The notes under the pieces: model-generated | Told to the model about the DNA's origin: nothing | Seen by the model: the letters and a program-made list of their open reading frames with translations, nothing else | The model's database searches: none | Part shown: one piece after another, positions 8,627 through 17,982 of the stretch | Layout: each line of letters starts with the position of its first letter | How positions within the stretch are numbered: the stretch's first letter is position 1 | Origin: an uncultured Pirellulaceae bacterium | Lineage (GTDB): Bacteria > Planctomycetota > Planctomycetia > Pirellulales > Pirellulaceae | DNA: 37,572 nt | Reading direction: 5' to 3' | NCBI GenBank assembly: GCA_937942355.1 | Contig: CALDEW010000071.1 | Location: 1-37,572 of the forward strand | Made by a program: the position numbers and the translations under genes

Positions 8627-9074
8627 GGTTCAACTGACACTCTTTGCATTTGAATTGCGCGCCTACGGGGAAATCCTGACAAGTAACGAAATGTTGACGC
8701 GCGGTTTGCGAAGCCACCTTCCCTGAAGACGGCATCGTTCGGGTTTAATGAAGTCTAAAATATTTTGACCGGCAAGATATGCCGGAACGTTTGGCGTAAT
8801 TAGAATGTTAATTTTGTCAGCCGCTAAAACTTCCTTTTTCGTCAAAATTTGCTAATTTCCGTTTACGCCAAAGTCGGCCTTCATTTATACTTACGGCCTC
8901 TCTTTCGGTGAACGATTTGACGATTACCCGGTCATTTCGGTTGTGACTGGCCGCTTCCTGCCATGTTTTTTCGATATTCCGTTTTGGGTTCATAAATCCA
9001 ATGGCCCATCGGATGGTCCTTTGAGTAATCTGAGACTAATAAAGATCTAAGCAATTTTTTAGGAACGCACTGTG
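8598..9074. other. Long intergenic region before the second giant gene
   Basis: These 477 bases hold no believable gene; the three minus ORFs in the track (8497, 8532, 8663) have no family features. Small hairpins are visible: CCGGC/GCCGG at 8769-8785, and CCGGTCA (8928-8934) with TGACTGG (8944-8950), which contains one G-T pair. The right end holds AGGA at 9061-9064, a ribosome site for the next gene. I find no match to a riboswitch I know. Confidence 0.4.
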
Positions 9075-12000
9075 ATGACCAAGCGCACACCCGCCAACAA
9101 CCCCACATCCCGTCGAGCAAAGAAACAAAGTCTTAAACAAGCGCGACCTGCGGCTCGCCGACGTACAGGTGGCTTGCAATACCAAACGCTTGAGCAACGC
9201 TTGCCGCTGGATGCCAGTGCAGCTTTCGCAGGAGGCGTACTGAGCCTCAGCAATTTCACCGGGAACGATCTAGAGGTCAGTTTCGACCAAAACTCAGCAG
9301 AACTTACCATCACGCTGGGCGGCGATGAAAATTGGCGTCAAGATCCAGGCGGAGTATCTTTCCCTGAGGCCGATGAGGGTCTTGGAAATGTGCTAGTAGC
9401 CACCGGTGTAACCAGCCTGTTCATCGACTCAAACCAAGGTTTCGATGCCGATCTCGATATTCGCGGACTCTCCCTCACCTCGTTGTCAGTCAGCAATGGC
9501 GGTGATATTGACATCACTTCCGACGGATTCACAGCGATCAATACCGAACTCGAATCCACCGGTGGGAATATCGAACAGAATGGCGGGGGCGCCAGTTTCG
9601 GCAACCTAAGATTCCTGTCTCGAGGAGACACTACCTTTAACAATTACACGGCGACTTCATTTGGCGGCTTCGTCCAAGGAGACTTGAACATCATTTCCGA
9701 TGGGAATGAGGATGTATTGATCGATCTTTTCTCCGATGAAAATGTCGCCCTTCCGCTGGATCCTAATTTCTTTGGCGGCGGAGTAGGTTTATCCGTCGGG
9801 GGCAATGCGAACATCCAGTCGAATTCAGGAAGTATTCGCCAAACACTAGAGTCGTCCATCATAAACGGGGGAACGTTCAACGCTTCGGCTGTGGTTGTAA
9901 TTGAAGAAGATCCGGACACCGGAGAGGTATCCGGAACGAGCCTTGATTTTAGCCATCCTGGTAACAACTTTGAGACAGTTAATGTTGAAAGTCGTAGCGG
10001 AGATCAGTTTGTTTCAGTCCTTGTTTTCGACGCAAATGATTTTCAAGTACAAAACGCGAGCTCAGAGACGATTACACACTTGGCAGCGGGACGTGGTAAC
10101 GCAGGAAATCCAGTACGAAACGAAGTCACTAACATTTTGACACCGTTAAATGGCACCTTGACAGTGTCAAATCGGATAGAAAGTACCAATGTCGTCCTCC
10201 AAGCCAGTGATGGAGTCACACAGAATGACGGCAGCCTTATCAAGGTTGACCTGTTGCAGCTTGGTGGTGCAGAGATTTCCGAAGGCAGCGGTGACTTCAT
10301 TTTCAATGGAACGATTGAAGGCCCTGATCCAGATGCGCCGGGGGAGCTGGAAGAGTTCACCTTCGCGGCGCGGGTGCGAGGTAATCTCGACTTCAACACG
10401 ACCTCCGAAATTACACTCGTCAGCGAACCGCTTTCCTACCCGCCAGACGAAATCGATCCGCTTTCTGGAGCAGAGGTGGGACGCCCGGATGAGTTATTTG
10501 AAAGCTCTTGGGTAGATGGAAACGCACGTATCAACGCGAACCGGATCGACTTCGATGTTGATTTTGAAACTACCAAGTTTGTCTTGACGGTTGAGGCGGA
10601 TGTAATCCAAGACGTCGGCACTTCCGTGGTAACGGATCAGTTATACATTACGGGAAAGGAAATTGATCTCAGCAACGACACCAACGACACAGGTCAGCTT
10701 GCCGCCCACGCTTTCGGAGACGAATCTTTTTTCCGTTACAGTGACGTCGGCACATTTCGGATCGTCAGCCTTGACGGCAGTATCGAAGGTGCCAGCGCAG
10801 ACATAATGGATCCTGTTTTGATAAGCGGGTTATCAACCGAGCGATTGCCTAACATCGGAATTGGTGTAGAAAGTTTCATCGACATCAGTACAGGTTTGGG
10901 TGGCCCGGTGGATAATCCTCGTGTTGGTGTTCCGCCGGTAATACTGGACAACGTCGAGACATTCGAAGTCATTCGCGATGACAACATCGCTCAATTTCAA
11001 ACCGACGAATTTGGTGAAAACGGCCGAGGGGTCTTTTTTGTTGAATACATTTACGATGGAGTTTCACCATTTCAATTCATCGCTCAGGCGATTGACGAAA
11101 TGGGGGCACCCTCTGATGATTTCGACCCCGAACTGGCTCTCTACGATGAAGTTGGAAATCTTGTCTTCGTGTCGGATGACCCGTCTTTGAGTTTGAATTC
11201 AAGCATCAGCAATGAAGATATCATTGGCGGCCTGGCTCCTGGACGCTACTACCTCGCCAGTGCAGCTTTCAGTGCCACCTTCGGTGACGACTTTGACGTG
11301 CAGACGGAATTCGACGATGGCACTCCAGAACAGCCAACGGGAACACTTTTTATCACTTTAGATTCTCCCAGCGACAATCCCGATGAACCCTACGAAGAAC
11401 TGTTGGATCGTTTAGAGTCCTTCACTGCTCCCGAGGTCCGTCGAAGTTTCTTTCAGGACGACGATGCACCCATCGATACTGAGAAGCTATTCGTGACAGT
11501 ACTGGAAGACGGTTCGATTAATTTCACCAGTCCATTAAACCAAATTGACGAACTGTGCATTTTTGAAACAGACGATTTCGTTTTCCACTCGTCTTCTACA
11601 ATCAACATCGACACCCTCAACGCTGACGGCGACGTTCTGTTGACTGCCCCAGGTGAGATCATCGTCAATAACCTGACATCTGAAGGGGATGTGGAAATCA
11701 CTACGCCCGAAAGAGTATTAGGGGAAAACCTGAGCGCTGCTGGTGACTTCAATATTTCGGGAGATCTCGTTAATCTTTCTGAGGTAACCTCAGGCGGCGA
11801 AGTTGCGATCACTGCCACAAGTACAGCTTTGTTAACGGAATTCGATGTGACCGAAAGTATCGCGGTTGCATCCAGCAGTGACGATATCGTCGTCGATGGC
11901 GTTCGTGCCCAGGGCGACGTTAGTTTGGCGGCGGCGGATGATGTTCGAGTTGCCAGCCCCAACGGAATTCGTCGTTTGCAAGCTGAGAACCTGCTACTTT

Positions 12001-13253
12001 TTGTAGACAACGTCAACAATGACAACTTTAATGGAGCGTTCTTGTTCACCGATGTTGACTCAATCACATCTCGTATTGAACGCGGGGGCCAGATCTTCGT
12101 TAACGAACAGTCGGATGTTGATTTAGAACTAATAACTATCAGAGGCCCAATTTCGCTGCAAGCCAATGGGAACATTACGGGCAATGCAAACGTCACCTTG
12201 CCAGGTCACGACATCACACTGATTGCTCGCGGTGATGGAGCGGACATTGATGTTGAATCGGTTACGGTACAAGGCAGTAACGACAATGTGCGGTTGTTTG
12301 CCGGTGATGATATCACGGCTAATGTTCAAGCTGGAAACTTACAGGCTCAAGCATTAAATTCGGTTGAAGATCAAGATGTTTCCGTACTGCTTAACACGAC
12401 CGTAAGGACTCTCAATGTTAGCGCCGGAGTAATGTCCGACCCAGAAGCCAATCGTGGTGACATCATTGTCACCGAGTCCAACCCCTTGATCCTGACGCGT
12501 GCGGTCGCCGCGCATGGGACAATCTCTGTTTCTGCTGACGGAAATGTTACAACCGGCAATGTTCAATCCAATAGAATTTCCTCCGGTAATGCGATCGAAC
12601 TTAACGCCAACGGAATTAATTCTGATCTTTTGACCTCGCGTGTTGTCGTAAGAGACGGTACAGGCGGAGTTTTGTTAACCGCTGGCGATGACATCGTTGA
12701 TGGCAACGTTAACGACCGGTTAGCCGTTGTCGCACACAGAGTCACGTTCCAAGCTGGAAACAACACAATCGACACATTCAATGGAGTGATTGGTCATACA
12801 TTCGCTAAGGAAATTTCTGTGACCACCAACAGCAGTGCCGAGGCTGGTGTCTTCTTGTTCAACACAGGTAACGCCACGATCAACAACACGACGATAACGA
12901 ATGGCCAATTCAGTTTGACCAACAGGAGTGGTGCCGTTCGAATCGACGATATTTCGATCCTTTCGGATCGGCTTAGCAATCGCGTCTTTGTGAAAACCAG
13001 CGGAACTGGTGGCGACATACTGGTTGGAGACATTGATGCCGGCCGCAACGGCATTATCACCCTCGACTCCGCCGACGATGTGCTGGATACGGACTTGCTG
13101 GACGATCTGTTCACCCGCGGCGAGGTATTGAATGTCATCTCTCGCAACAATAAAGCGGACAGCTTCGACGGTATCATTCTAAATATCGACGTGGATGCAT
13201 TGTCTGACCGGGCACTCAATGGTGGAGAAACATTCGTGCGACGACAAAGCTAA
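9075..13253 (+). CDS. Giant exported beta-solenoid-like protein with LEPR-like N-terminus
   Basis: The product is about 1392 residues. The track counts a GTG at 9072; the ATG at 9075 also fits the AGGA ribosome site, so the start is uncertain by one codon. After a very basic stretch (RRAKKQSLKQARPAARRR) comes YQTLEQRLPLDASAA, an LEPR-like motif similar in place and form to that of the other giant protein. The rest is long runs of short beta-strand repeats with words such as GDVLLTAPGEI, GDVEITTPE, GDVSLAAADDV and LTAGDDI, typical of haemagglutinin-like or parallel beta-helix folds. Residues near 650-765 contain a PPC-like domain (LALYDEVGNLVFVSDD). It ends with GGETFVRRQS and no recognisable anchor, dockerin or PEP-CTERM tag. 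A strong terminator follows. It is probably a surface adhesin or matrix protein. Confidence 0.8.
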   Translation: MTKRTPANNPTSRRAKKQSLKQARPAARRRTGGLQYQTLEQRLPLDASAAFAGGVLSLSNFTGNDLEVSFDQNSAELTITLGGDENWRQDPGGVSFPEADEGLGNVLVATGVTSLFIDSNQGFDADLDIRGLSLTSLSVSNGGDIDITSDGFTAINTELESTGGNIEQNGGGASFGNLRFLSRGDTTFNNYTATSFGGFVQGDLNIISDGNEDVLIDLFSDENVALPLDPNFFGGGVGLSVGGNANIQSNSGSIRQTLESSIINGGTFNASAVVVIEEDPDTGEVSGTSLDFSHPGNNFETVNVESRSGDQFVSVLVFDANDFQVQNASSETITHLAAGRGNAGNPVRNEVTNILTPLNGTLTVSNRIESTNVVLQASDGVTQNDGSLIKVDLLQLGGAEISEGSGDFIFNGTIEGPDPDAPGELEEFTFAARVRGNLDFNTTSEITLVSEPLSYPPDEIDPLSGAEVGRPDELFESSWVDGNARINANRIDFDVDFETTKFVLTVEADVIQDVGTSVVTDQLYITGKEIDLSNDTNDTGQLAAHAFGDESFFRYSDVGTFRIVSLDGSIEGASADIMDPVLISGLSTERLPNIGIGVESFIDISTGLGGPVDNPRVGVPPVILDNVETFEVIRDDNIAQFQTDEFGENGRGVFFVEYIYDGVSPFQFIAQAIDEMGAPSDDFDPELALYDEVGNLVFVSDDPSLSLNSSISNEDIIGGLAPGRYYLASAAFSATFGDDFDVQTEFDDGTPEQPTGTLFITLDSPSDNPDEPYEELLDRLESFTAPEVRRSFFQDDDAPIDTEKLFVTVLEDGSINFTSPLNQIDELCIFETDDFVFHSSSTINIDTLNADGDVLLTAPGEIIVNNLTSEGDVEITTPERVLGENLSAAGDFNISGDLVNLSEVTSGGEVAITATSTALLTEFDVTESIAVASSSDDIVVDGVRAQGDVSLAAADDVRVASPNGIRRLQAENLLLFVDNVNNDNFNGAFLFTDVDSITSRIERGGQIFVNEQSDVDLELITIRGPISLQANGNITGNANVTLPGHDITLIARGDGADIDVESVTVQGSNDNVRLFAGDDITANVQAGNLQAQALNSVEDQDVSVLLNTTVRTLNVSAGVMSDPEANRGDIIVTESNPLILTRAVAAHGTISVSADGNVTTGNVQSNRISSGNAIELNANGINSDLLTSRVVVRDGTGGVLLTAGDDIVDGNVNDRLAVVAHRVTFQAGNNTIDTFNGVIGHTFAKEISVTTNSSAEAGVFLFNTGNATINNTTITNGQFSLTNRSGAVRIDDISILSDRLSNRVFVKTSGTGGDILVGDIDAGRNGIITLDSADDVLDTDLLDDLFTRGEVLNVISRNNKADSFDGIILNIDVDALSDRALNGGETFVRRQS

Positions 13254-13281
13254 AACGCTGAACGAAGAAGCAATGAGTAAC

Positions 13282-13318
13282 AATGCCGCTGAGACATTTG
13301 TCACAGCGGCATTTTTTT
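13282..13318 (+). terminator. Rho-independent terminator after the giant beta-solenoid gene
   Basis: AATGCCGCTG (13282-13291) pairs perfectly with CAGCGGCATT (13304-13313). After one A-A mismatch, GACA pairs with TGTC, leaving a two-base loop. Seven T bases follow (13312-13318). This is the clearest terminator in the window. Confidence 0.9.
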
Positions 13319-13321
13319 ACA

Positions 13322-13411
13322 GGTATCGAATCGGCAGAATTGAGCAGATTATTCTGCCGTTGGCGGTAGTTGTTCCGCCATTGGCTTGTTAGTCTTAAGG
13401 ATGTCGATACC
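13322..13411 (+). ncRNA. Candidate structured RNA (three-way junction) upstream of the oxidoreductase gene
   Basis: Three perfect stems are nested. P1 is GGTATCGA (13322-13329) with TCGATACC (13404-13411). Inside it are P2, CGGCAGAAT (13332-13340) with ATTCTGCCG (13351-13359), and P3, TGGCGG (13361-13366) with CCGCCA (13375-13380). The junction segments are 2, 1 and 23 bases. It starts four bases after the terminator's T run and ends 87 bases before the ATG of the Gfo/Idh/MocA gene. An alternative pairing, GCCGTTGGCGG with CCGCCATTGGC (one mismatch, one wobble), would extend P3 at the expense of P2. It could be a cis-regulatory leader, a small RNA or a processed 3' end. I recognise no known class. 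Confidence 0.4.
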
Positions 13412-13498
13412 GCTTGTTGCTTCCGCGATTCCTTGTCATCGTAGTTAAGAAGCTGAAAGCAAACCATTGTCCAACGTACAAATTTAACTGAGGAAATC

Positions 13499-14995
13499 AT
13501 GTCAAAACCAACCTCTGAAACATCAAACCGCAGAGATTTCATTAAAGGTAGTGCCAAGCTTGGAGCTGCGGGTGCAATCGGCGCTGGATGGACGTTTGCC
13601 TCAACCGCAAACGCGGACGCCCAGCCGGATGCCAACAGCAAATTCCGAATCGGATTCATCGGCCCAGGTGGACGAGGTTTCGGCGCACACGTCAAGACAT
13701 TGGCTAAGTTACAGGTCGAAGGACAGCCGATTAAACTTGTTTCGGTGTGTGATGTTTACAACAAACACGTAGATCGGGCGGCAGATTACATTAAGGAACA
13801 GACGGGCAACGCCCCCAGCAAATACGTTGACTATCTGGAGATGATTGAGAAAGAGGATCTCGACGCAGTTTGCATCGGCACGCCAGACCATTGGCATCAC
13901 AAACAGGTCATCGACTCGCTCAACAGTGGACTTCATGTGTACTGCGAAAAACCGATGACCAAAACAGTAGAAGAAGCCATCAGTGTGCTCAAAACATGGC
14001 GTGAATCTGGCAAAGTGATGCAGGTCGGCGTTCAATCGACCAGTCTCCCTTTGTGGCCCCAGGTCAACGAACTGTTATGCTCCGGGAAACTTGGGAAGGT
14101 CTTAATGTACCAAACCGAGTACTTCAGAAATTCTTCGATGGGGCAGTGGCGATACTACGGACTTGAAGAAGAGATGACGCCTCAGAACATTGACTGGAAG
14201 CGTTGGCTTGGCGTCGACGAGGGGCTATCGGAATACGAAGATTTCGATCGCGAGGTCTTTGCGCAGTGGCGGCGTTTCTGGGCTTTTGGTTCTGGGATGT
14301 TCACCGATCTGTTTGTGCATCGGACGACTTCGATGCTCAAAGCCACTGGGCTTAAGTTTCCAAGCCGCGTGGTTGGCGCGGGCGGGATTTTTCTTGAGTA
14401 CGACGGACGGGGTGTTCCTGACGTCGCGACCGTGGTCGCCGATTTTAAGGAAGGCGTGCAAGGACTGGTCACCGCTACGATGGCCGCGCAGGCAACACCG
14501 ATCAAGCAGGTCATTCGAGGACACAACGGTTCGCTTGTGTTCGGCAACGGCGAAGGCTTTGACAGCTTTGATTTCCTCCCCGAGCGGCCGCAAGTAACAC
14601 TGGACAGCAATCTCAAGGAAGAGAAAATCATGACGGAGAAAGTAGAAGACACAACTTATGCGCACTTCAAAAATTGGATCGATGCCATGGTCGCCGGTGA
14701 TCCAGCAATTTGTAATAACGACCCTGAACTCGGAGCGGCCGCGATCACTAACGTCATCTTGGGCGCTCAAAGTTATCGGACCGGCAAAGCGTATTTCTTT
14801 GACGATGAAACCTACACCGTCCATGATGCCGATTCTTCATGGGCCAAGGGTTGGGAAAAGATGTCAAAGGAACGCTCAAAGCCAAAGCATATCCCAGGCT
14901 GGAAAGGCGGCGACAAGGGCAGCGTTCTTGCCGAGCCAGACTACATGAAGCTTGCCGGACCTTGGGTCGACGGCAAACCACCACGTAGCAATTAG
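13499..14995 (+). CDS. Tat-exported Gfo/Idh/MocA family oxidoreductase
   Basis: The 498-residue product begins with a twin-arginine signal (NRRDFIKGSAKLGAAGAIGAG) cut after about ANADA. The Rossmann part opens with FRIGFIGPGGRGFGAH, the dinucleotide-binding glycine motif, and continues with VSVCDVY, the DAVCIGTPDHWH segment and YCEKPM, the EKP motif with the conserved Lys of this family. The C-terminal alpha/beta domain follows, with a long insertion. Family members oxidise or reduce sugars, inositols and glycosides using bound NAD(P). Tat export with a pre-bound cofactor is common for this family in planctomycetes. The ribosome site GAGGAAA (13490-13496) supports the start. A candidate structured leader precedes it. 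The stop is only 30 bases from the stop of the convergent M13 peptidase. The substrate cannot be read from the sequence. Confidence 0.9.
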   Translation: MSKPTSETSNRRDFIKGSAKLGAAGAIGAGWTFASTANADAQPDANSKFRIGFIGPGGRGFGAHVKTLAKLQVEGQPIKLVSVCDVYNKHVDRAADYIKEQTGNAPSKYVDYLEMIEKEDLDAVCIGTPDHWHHKQVIDSLNSGLHVYCEKPMTKTVEEAISVLKTWRESGKVMQVGVQSTSLPLWPQVNELLCSGKLGKVLMYQTEYFRNSSMGQWRYYGLEEEMTPQNIDWKRWLGVDEGLSEYEDFDREVFAQWRRFWAFGSGMFTDLFVHRTTSMLKATGLKFPSRVVGAGGIFLEYDGRGVPDVATVVADFKEGVQGLVTATMAAQATPIKQVIRGHNGSLVFGNGEGFDSFDFLPERPQVTLDSNLKEEKIMTEKVEDTTYAHFKNWIDAMVAGDPAICNNDPELGAAAITNVILGAQSYRTGKAYFFDDETYTVHDADSSWAKGWEKMSKERSKPKHIPGWKGGDKGSVLAEPDYMKLAGPWVDGKPPRSN

Positions 14996-15025
14996 AGAAA
15001 TACAACCAATAAAGTAATTGATCGC

Positions 15026-17077
15026 TTACCAGATCTTGATCCGCTCGTCCTCGGGCTTGTACAGCCGATCACCGGGCTGAACATCGAACGCGTCATAAAA
15101 AGCGTCGATGTTCATCACCGGCCCATTGGTACGAAACTGAGATGGCGAGTGTGGATCGGTCAGCAGTCGCTTCAGCATTTCGGCTTCACGATACTTGCGT
15201 TGCCAAACGCGACTCCAGCCGACAAAGAACAGCTGTTCGGGAGTCCAGTCTGCAATTTTGTCCTCAGGTAAATTCTCATACGCCATCGCCTTATACGCGA
15301 TCGCCAGCCCCGACAGGTCCGCAATGTTTTCGCCAAGGGTGAATTTTCCGTTGACATTCTTACCCGGCAAAGGCTGATAGGCGTTGTACTGATCGACCAA
15401 TTTCTCCGTGAGTTGCTTGAACGTTTTTTCGTCCTCTTTCGTCCACCAATTATTCAGATTCCCATCGCCATCGTACTGGCTGCCTTGATCATCGAACGCA
15501 TGGCTGATTTCATGACCAATCACGGCTCCAATCCCGCCGTAGTTAAGCGCTGCGGGAGCATCAGCGTCAAAGAAGGGCGATTGTAGAATCGCCGCCGGAA
15601 AAACGATCTCGTTCTTGGTCGGACTGTAATAAGCGTTGACCGTTTGCGGCGTCATGCCCCATTCTTCCCGGTCAATCGGTTGCCCAAGTTTTTCAACCAT
15701 GCGTCGAAACTCGACTTGGTTTGATCGCAATACGTTGCCGAACAAATCCTCGGGATCAACCGTTAAGCCTGAATAGTCACGCCAAGCCTTCGTGTAACCA
15801 ATCTTCGTACGAATTTTTTTTAGTTTCTCACGGGCCTTCACTTTTGTTTCGTCGGACATCCAAGTCAATTCGTCGATCGAATCATTGAAGGCCCTGATTA
15901 GATTCCCAACCAGCGCATCCATCTTGGCCTTCGCCTCCGGTTTGAAATGCTTGGCAACATACAGCTTGCCCACGGCGTCACCGAGGGCACCGAATCCGCC
16001 ACGTCCAGCCACAAGGTCGACACCGCGTTCCCATCGAGGTTTCTGCTGTTGAACATCGGCCAAAGCTTTCTTGAAAAAGTCAAATCCCGCATCGACATAG
16101 TCCTGCGAAAGATACTCTTCGTTGGCATCGATAAATTTGAATTTGAGATACGCTTTCCAGTCCTCCAGCGGTGTCTCGGTAAGCATCTGGTTGAGCGTTT
16201 CAAAGAAGCTGGGTGTGTTGACGATGACGTACTCAGGCGATTTGATTTCAATCGTTTGAAAGACTGCTTTAAAATCAATCTCAGGCGTCAGCTCACTCAA
16301 CTCCTCGATTGAAAACTTGTTGTAACGCTCATTTGCATTGCGAATACGAACGCGTGTCCAACTCGCTTCGGCCAACTGTGCTTCGATGGCCAGCACCTTG
16401 TCGGACGGAGATTCCGGTTGTTGAATTTCGCTCAGCTTGAAAACCGTGTCGATATAGTCTAAGAACTTGATCTGATTCTCTAACGTTTTGCGGTCGTGTT
16501 TCAGGTAGTAATCGCGATCCGGCATAGTCGTGCCATTTTGCACTAAATGCACTGCGTACACCGTGCTGTTTTTTGCGTCTTGGGAAACGTACATGCCCAG
16601 CGGAACATCAATGCCGATCGTCATCAAATAGGCCATGTGTTTGACAAGCCCAGGCACGTCTTCAATCGCGTCGATCGCTGCCAGCTCTGCCGTGAGCGGT
16701 TCATTGCCCAGTTTGTTGGCGCGATCTACGTCCATAAAACTTTTGTAAAAGTCGCCAACCTTTTGAGCATCGGAACCAGTTTCATGCTGCTGATTGGCCA
16801 ATTGCTTGATCATTTCGTTACAGCGTTCCTGCGATAGATCAGCCAAGGCAGTAAAAGATCCATAGTTGGACTTGTCCGCAGGTATTTCAGTCTGCTGAAG
16901 CCACTTCCCGTTGACGTGTTCAAACAGATCGTCTTGGGGACGCACTGATTCATCAAAATGCGACCGCTCCACCGGAGATTCCCCTGAGGGAGGTGCTTGA
17001 GCGAAAGAAAAAGGGGAGCATAGCAGGGCAAAAAGCAGCACCATACAACCGGTGCCAAAAGTAGAACGCTTCGTCAT
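15026..17077 (-). CDS. M13 family zinc metallopeptidase (neprilysin-like), secreted
   Basis: This 683-residue protein has the full length of the M13 family. It begins with a signal peptide (CMVLLFALLCSPFSFAQ). The N-terminal helical domain starts with VRPQDDLFEHVNGKWLQ, a typical M13 opening. The catalytic domain shows NAYYSPTKNEIVFPAAILQ (substrate-binding NAYY), the zinc site GHEISHAFDDQG (HExxH, near residue 520) and GENIADLSGL, whose Glu is the third zinc ligand. The C-terminus ends in IKIW, close to the CxxW end of eukaryotic neprilysins but without the Cys. It should cut peptides in the periplasm or at the surface. It converges with the oxidoreductase gene with almost no spacer, so antisense overlap of the transcripts is likely. 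Confidence 0.93.
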   Translation of the reverse strand: MTKRSTFGTGCMVLLFALLCSPFSFAQAPPSGESPVERSHFDESVRPQDDLFEHVNGKWLQQTEIPADKSNYGSFTALADLSQERCNEMIKQLANQQHETGSDAQKVGDFYKSFMDVDRANKLGNEPLTAELAAIDAIEDVPGLVKHMAYLMTIGIDVPLGMYVSQDAKNSTVYAVHLVQNGTTMPDRDYYLKHDRKTLENQIKFLDYIDTVFKLSEIQQPESPSDKVLAIEAQLAEASWTRVRIRNANERYNKFSIEELSELTPEIDFKAVFQTIEIKSPEYVIVNTPSFFETLNQMLTETPLEDWKAYLKFKFIDANEEYLSQDYVDAGFDFFKKALADVQQQKPRWERGVDLVAGRGGFGALGDAVGKLYVAKHFKPEAKAKMDALVGNLIRAFNDSIDELTWMSDETKVKAREKLKKIRTKIGYTKAWRDYSGLTVDPEDLFGNVLRSNQVEFRRMVEKLGQPIDREEWGMTPQTVNAYYSPTKNEIVFPAAILQSPFFDADAPAALNYGGIGAVIGHEISHAFDDQGSQYDGDGNLNNWWTKEDEKTFKQLTEKLVDQYNAYQPLPGKNVNGKFTLGENIADLSGLAIAYKAMAYENLPEDKIADWTPEQLFFVGWSRVWQRKYREAEMLKRLLTDPHSPSQFRTNGPVMNIDAFYDAFDVQPGDRLYKPEDERIKIW

Positions 17078-17226
17078 AATGTGGGTCCGTCAATCAAGAG
17101 ATTTGATACGCCCGGAATTTGGGCTGAGCCGTTAGCATATCAGATTTTGCAATCTCGATTGAAGTGCTGAATTCAAAAATGATTCGCCATTGGAGAAAAC
17201 AAGCCTCCCAAGAGCGCAATTTATAT

Positions 17227-17263
17227 TAGAAAGCGACCGTAACGCTAGAAAGCGACCGTAACG
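17227..17263. repeat. 18-bp direct repeat, two copies
   Basis: TAGAAAGCGACCGTAACG occurs at 17227-17244 and again at 17246-17263, with one base between. It lies between two minus-strand genes, 18 bases from the stop of the 233-residue gene. It may be part of a dispersed intergenic repeat family; other copies are not present in this window. Confidence 0.7.
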
Positions 17264-17280
17264 TTGGGCCAGCCGGACGC

Positions 17281-17982
17281 CTACGCGTCCTCTTCCATTT
17301 GATTCAGCTCTGCCTGTTGGGCTTCCCGCTCGGCAAGTTTCTTCTGCTGAAGCGCTTGATAGTGGGCTTCTGTTTCTCCATTGATGATCTTGTCTTCACC
17401 AACGGTTTGCTCAATGTGGAGTAGCATTTGATCGACAGAAGGCCGGTCAAATTTTAGATCATCCAGAACCATCCTCTTCGATCCGCCATCCGATTTGGCC
17501 GTCAGCGTAACCAGACCTTTCTTCTCCCAACGCTTTTTGTCAATTTCGACAATGTCTTTGATGTTCATTGAGTTGCCGCGTTTGTCGGATAAGACACCGT
17601 CCTTCAGCTCCACCCACTTCCCGATCGTCGTCAATCCAAGATAAAGGCACGCCAGTCCGATCGAAGAAAAGATTGCTCCAATGAAATAGTTGTAAAGCAA
17701 AAGGTTGTCAATTTCATCGTTGAGTTTCGGAACTTCTTCCGGCCATTCATTTTCGGCTGCGAGTGCTTGCCAGTTTGACTGCAGTTCACCGTCGGCGATC
17801 TCGGACTTGCCGTTCTCGTCCAGAGGGCCTTGCAGCAATTCGTAGGCGTCAGCCCTTTCACGTAATGCGGGGTAGGTTACCAATCCATCTTTCAGGTGCC
17901 ACGCTCCAAATGCTAACGCTGCAAGTCCAATGAGAAGGTATTTTAGCAAGAAGCCCCGATGAGCGTTGGCTTTGATATTCAT
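17281..17982 (-). CDS. Uncharacterised two-helix membrane protein
   Basis: The 233-residue product has a hydrophobic helix near residues 13-30 (FLLKYLLIGLAALAFGAWHL), a soluble stretch of about 60 residues, a second helix near 95-118 (FIGAIFSSIGLACLYLGL), then a mostly beta domain with VELKDGVLSDKRGNSMNIKDIVEIDKKRW, which resembles a small PH-like or EbsA-like fold in outline. The last 40 residues are charged and probably helical (EAHYQALQQKKLAEREAQQAELNQ). I do not recognise a family. The N- and C-terminal parts probably lie in the cytoplasm, with the middle loop in the periplasm. No strong ribosome site is visible before the ATG. It is divergent from the 149-residue gene. Confidence 0.75.
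   Translation of the reverse strand: MNIKANAHRGFLLKYLLIGLAALAFGAWHLKDGLVTYPALRERADAYELLQGPLDENGKSEIADGELQSNWQALAAENEWPEEVPKLNDEIDNLLLYNYFIGAIFSSIGLACLYLGLTTIGKWVELKDGVLSDKRGNSMNIKDIVEIDKKRWEKKGLVTLTAKSDGGSKRMVLDDLKFDRPSVDQMLLHIEQTVGEDKIINGETEAHYQALQQKKLAEREAQQAELNQMEEDA

Noticed and set aside
11453-12196. 247-residue minus ORF
   Set aside because: It is antisense to the solenoid gene and very Ser/Thr-rich, as expected from the opposite strand of such repeats.
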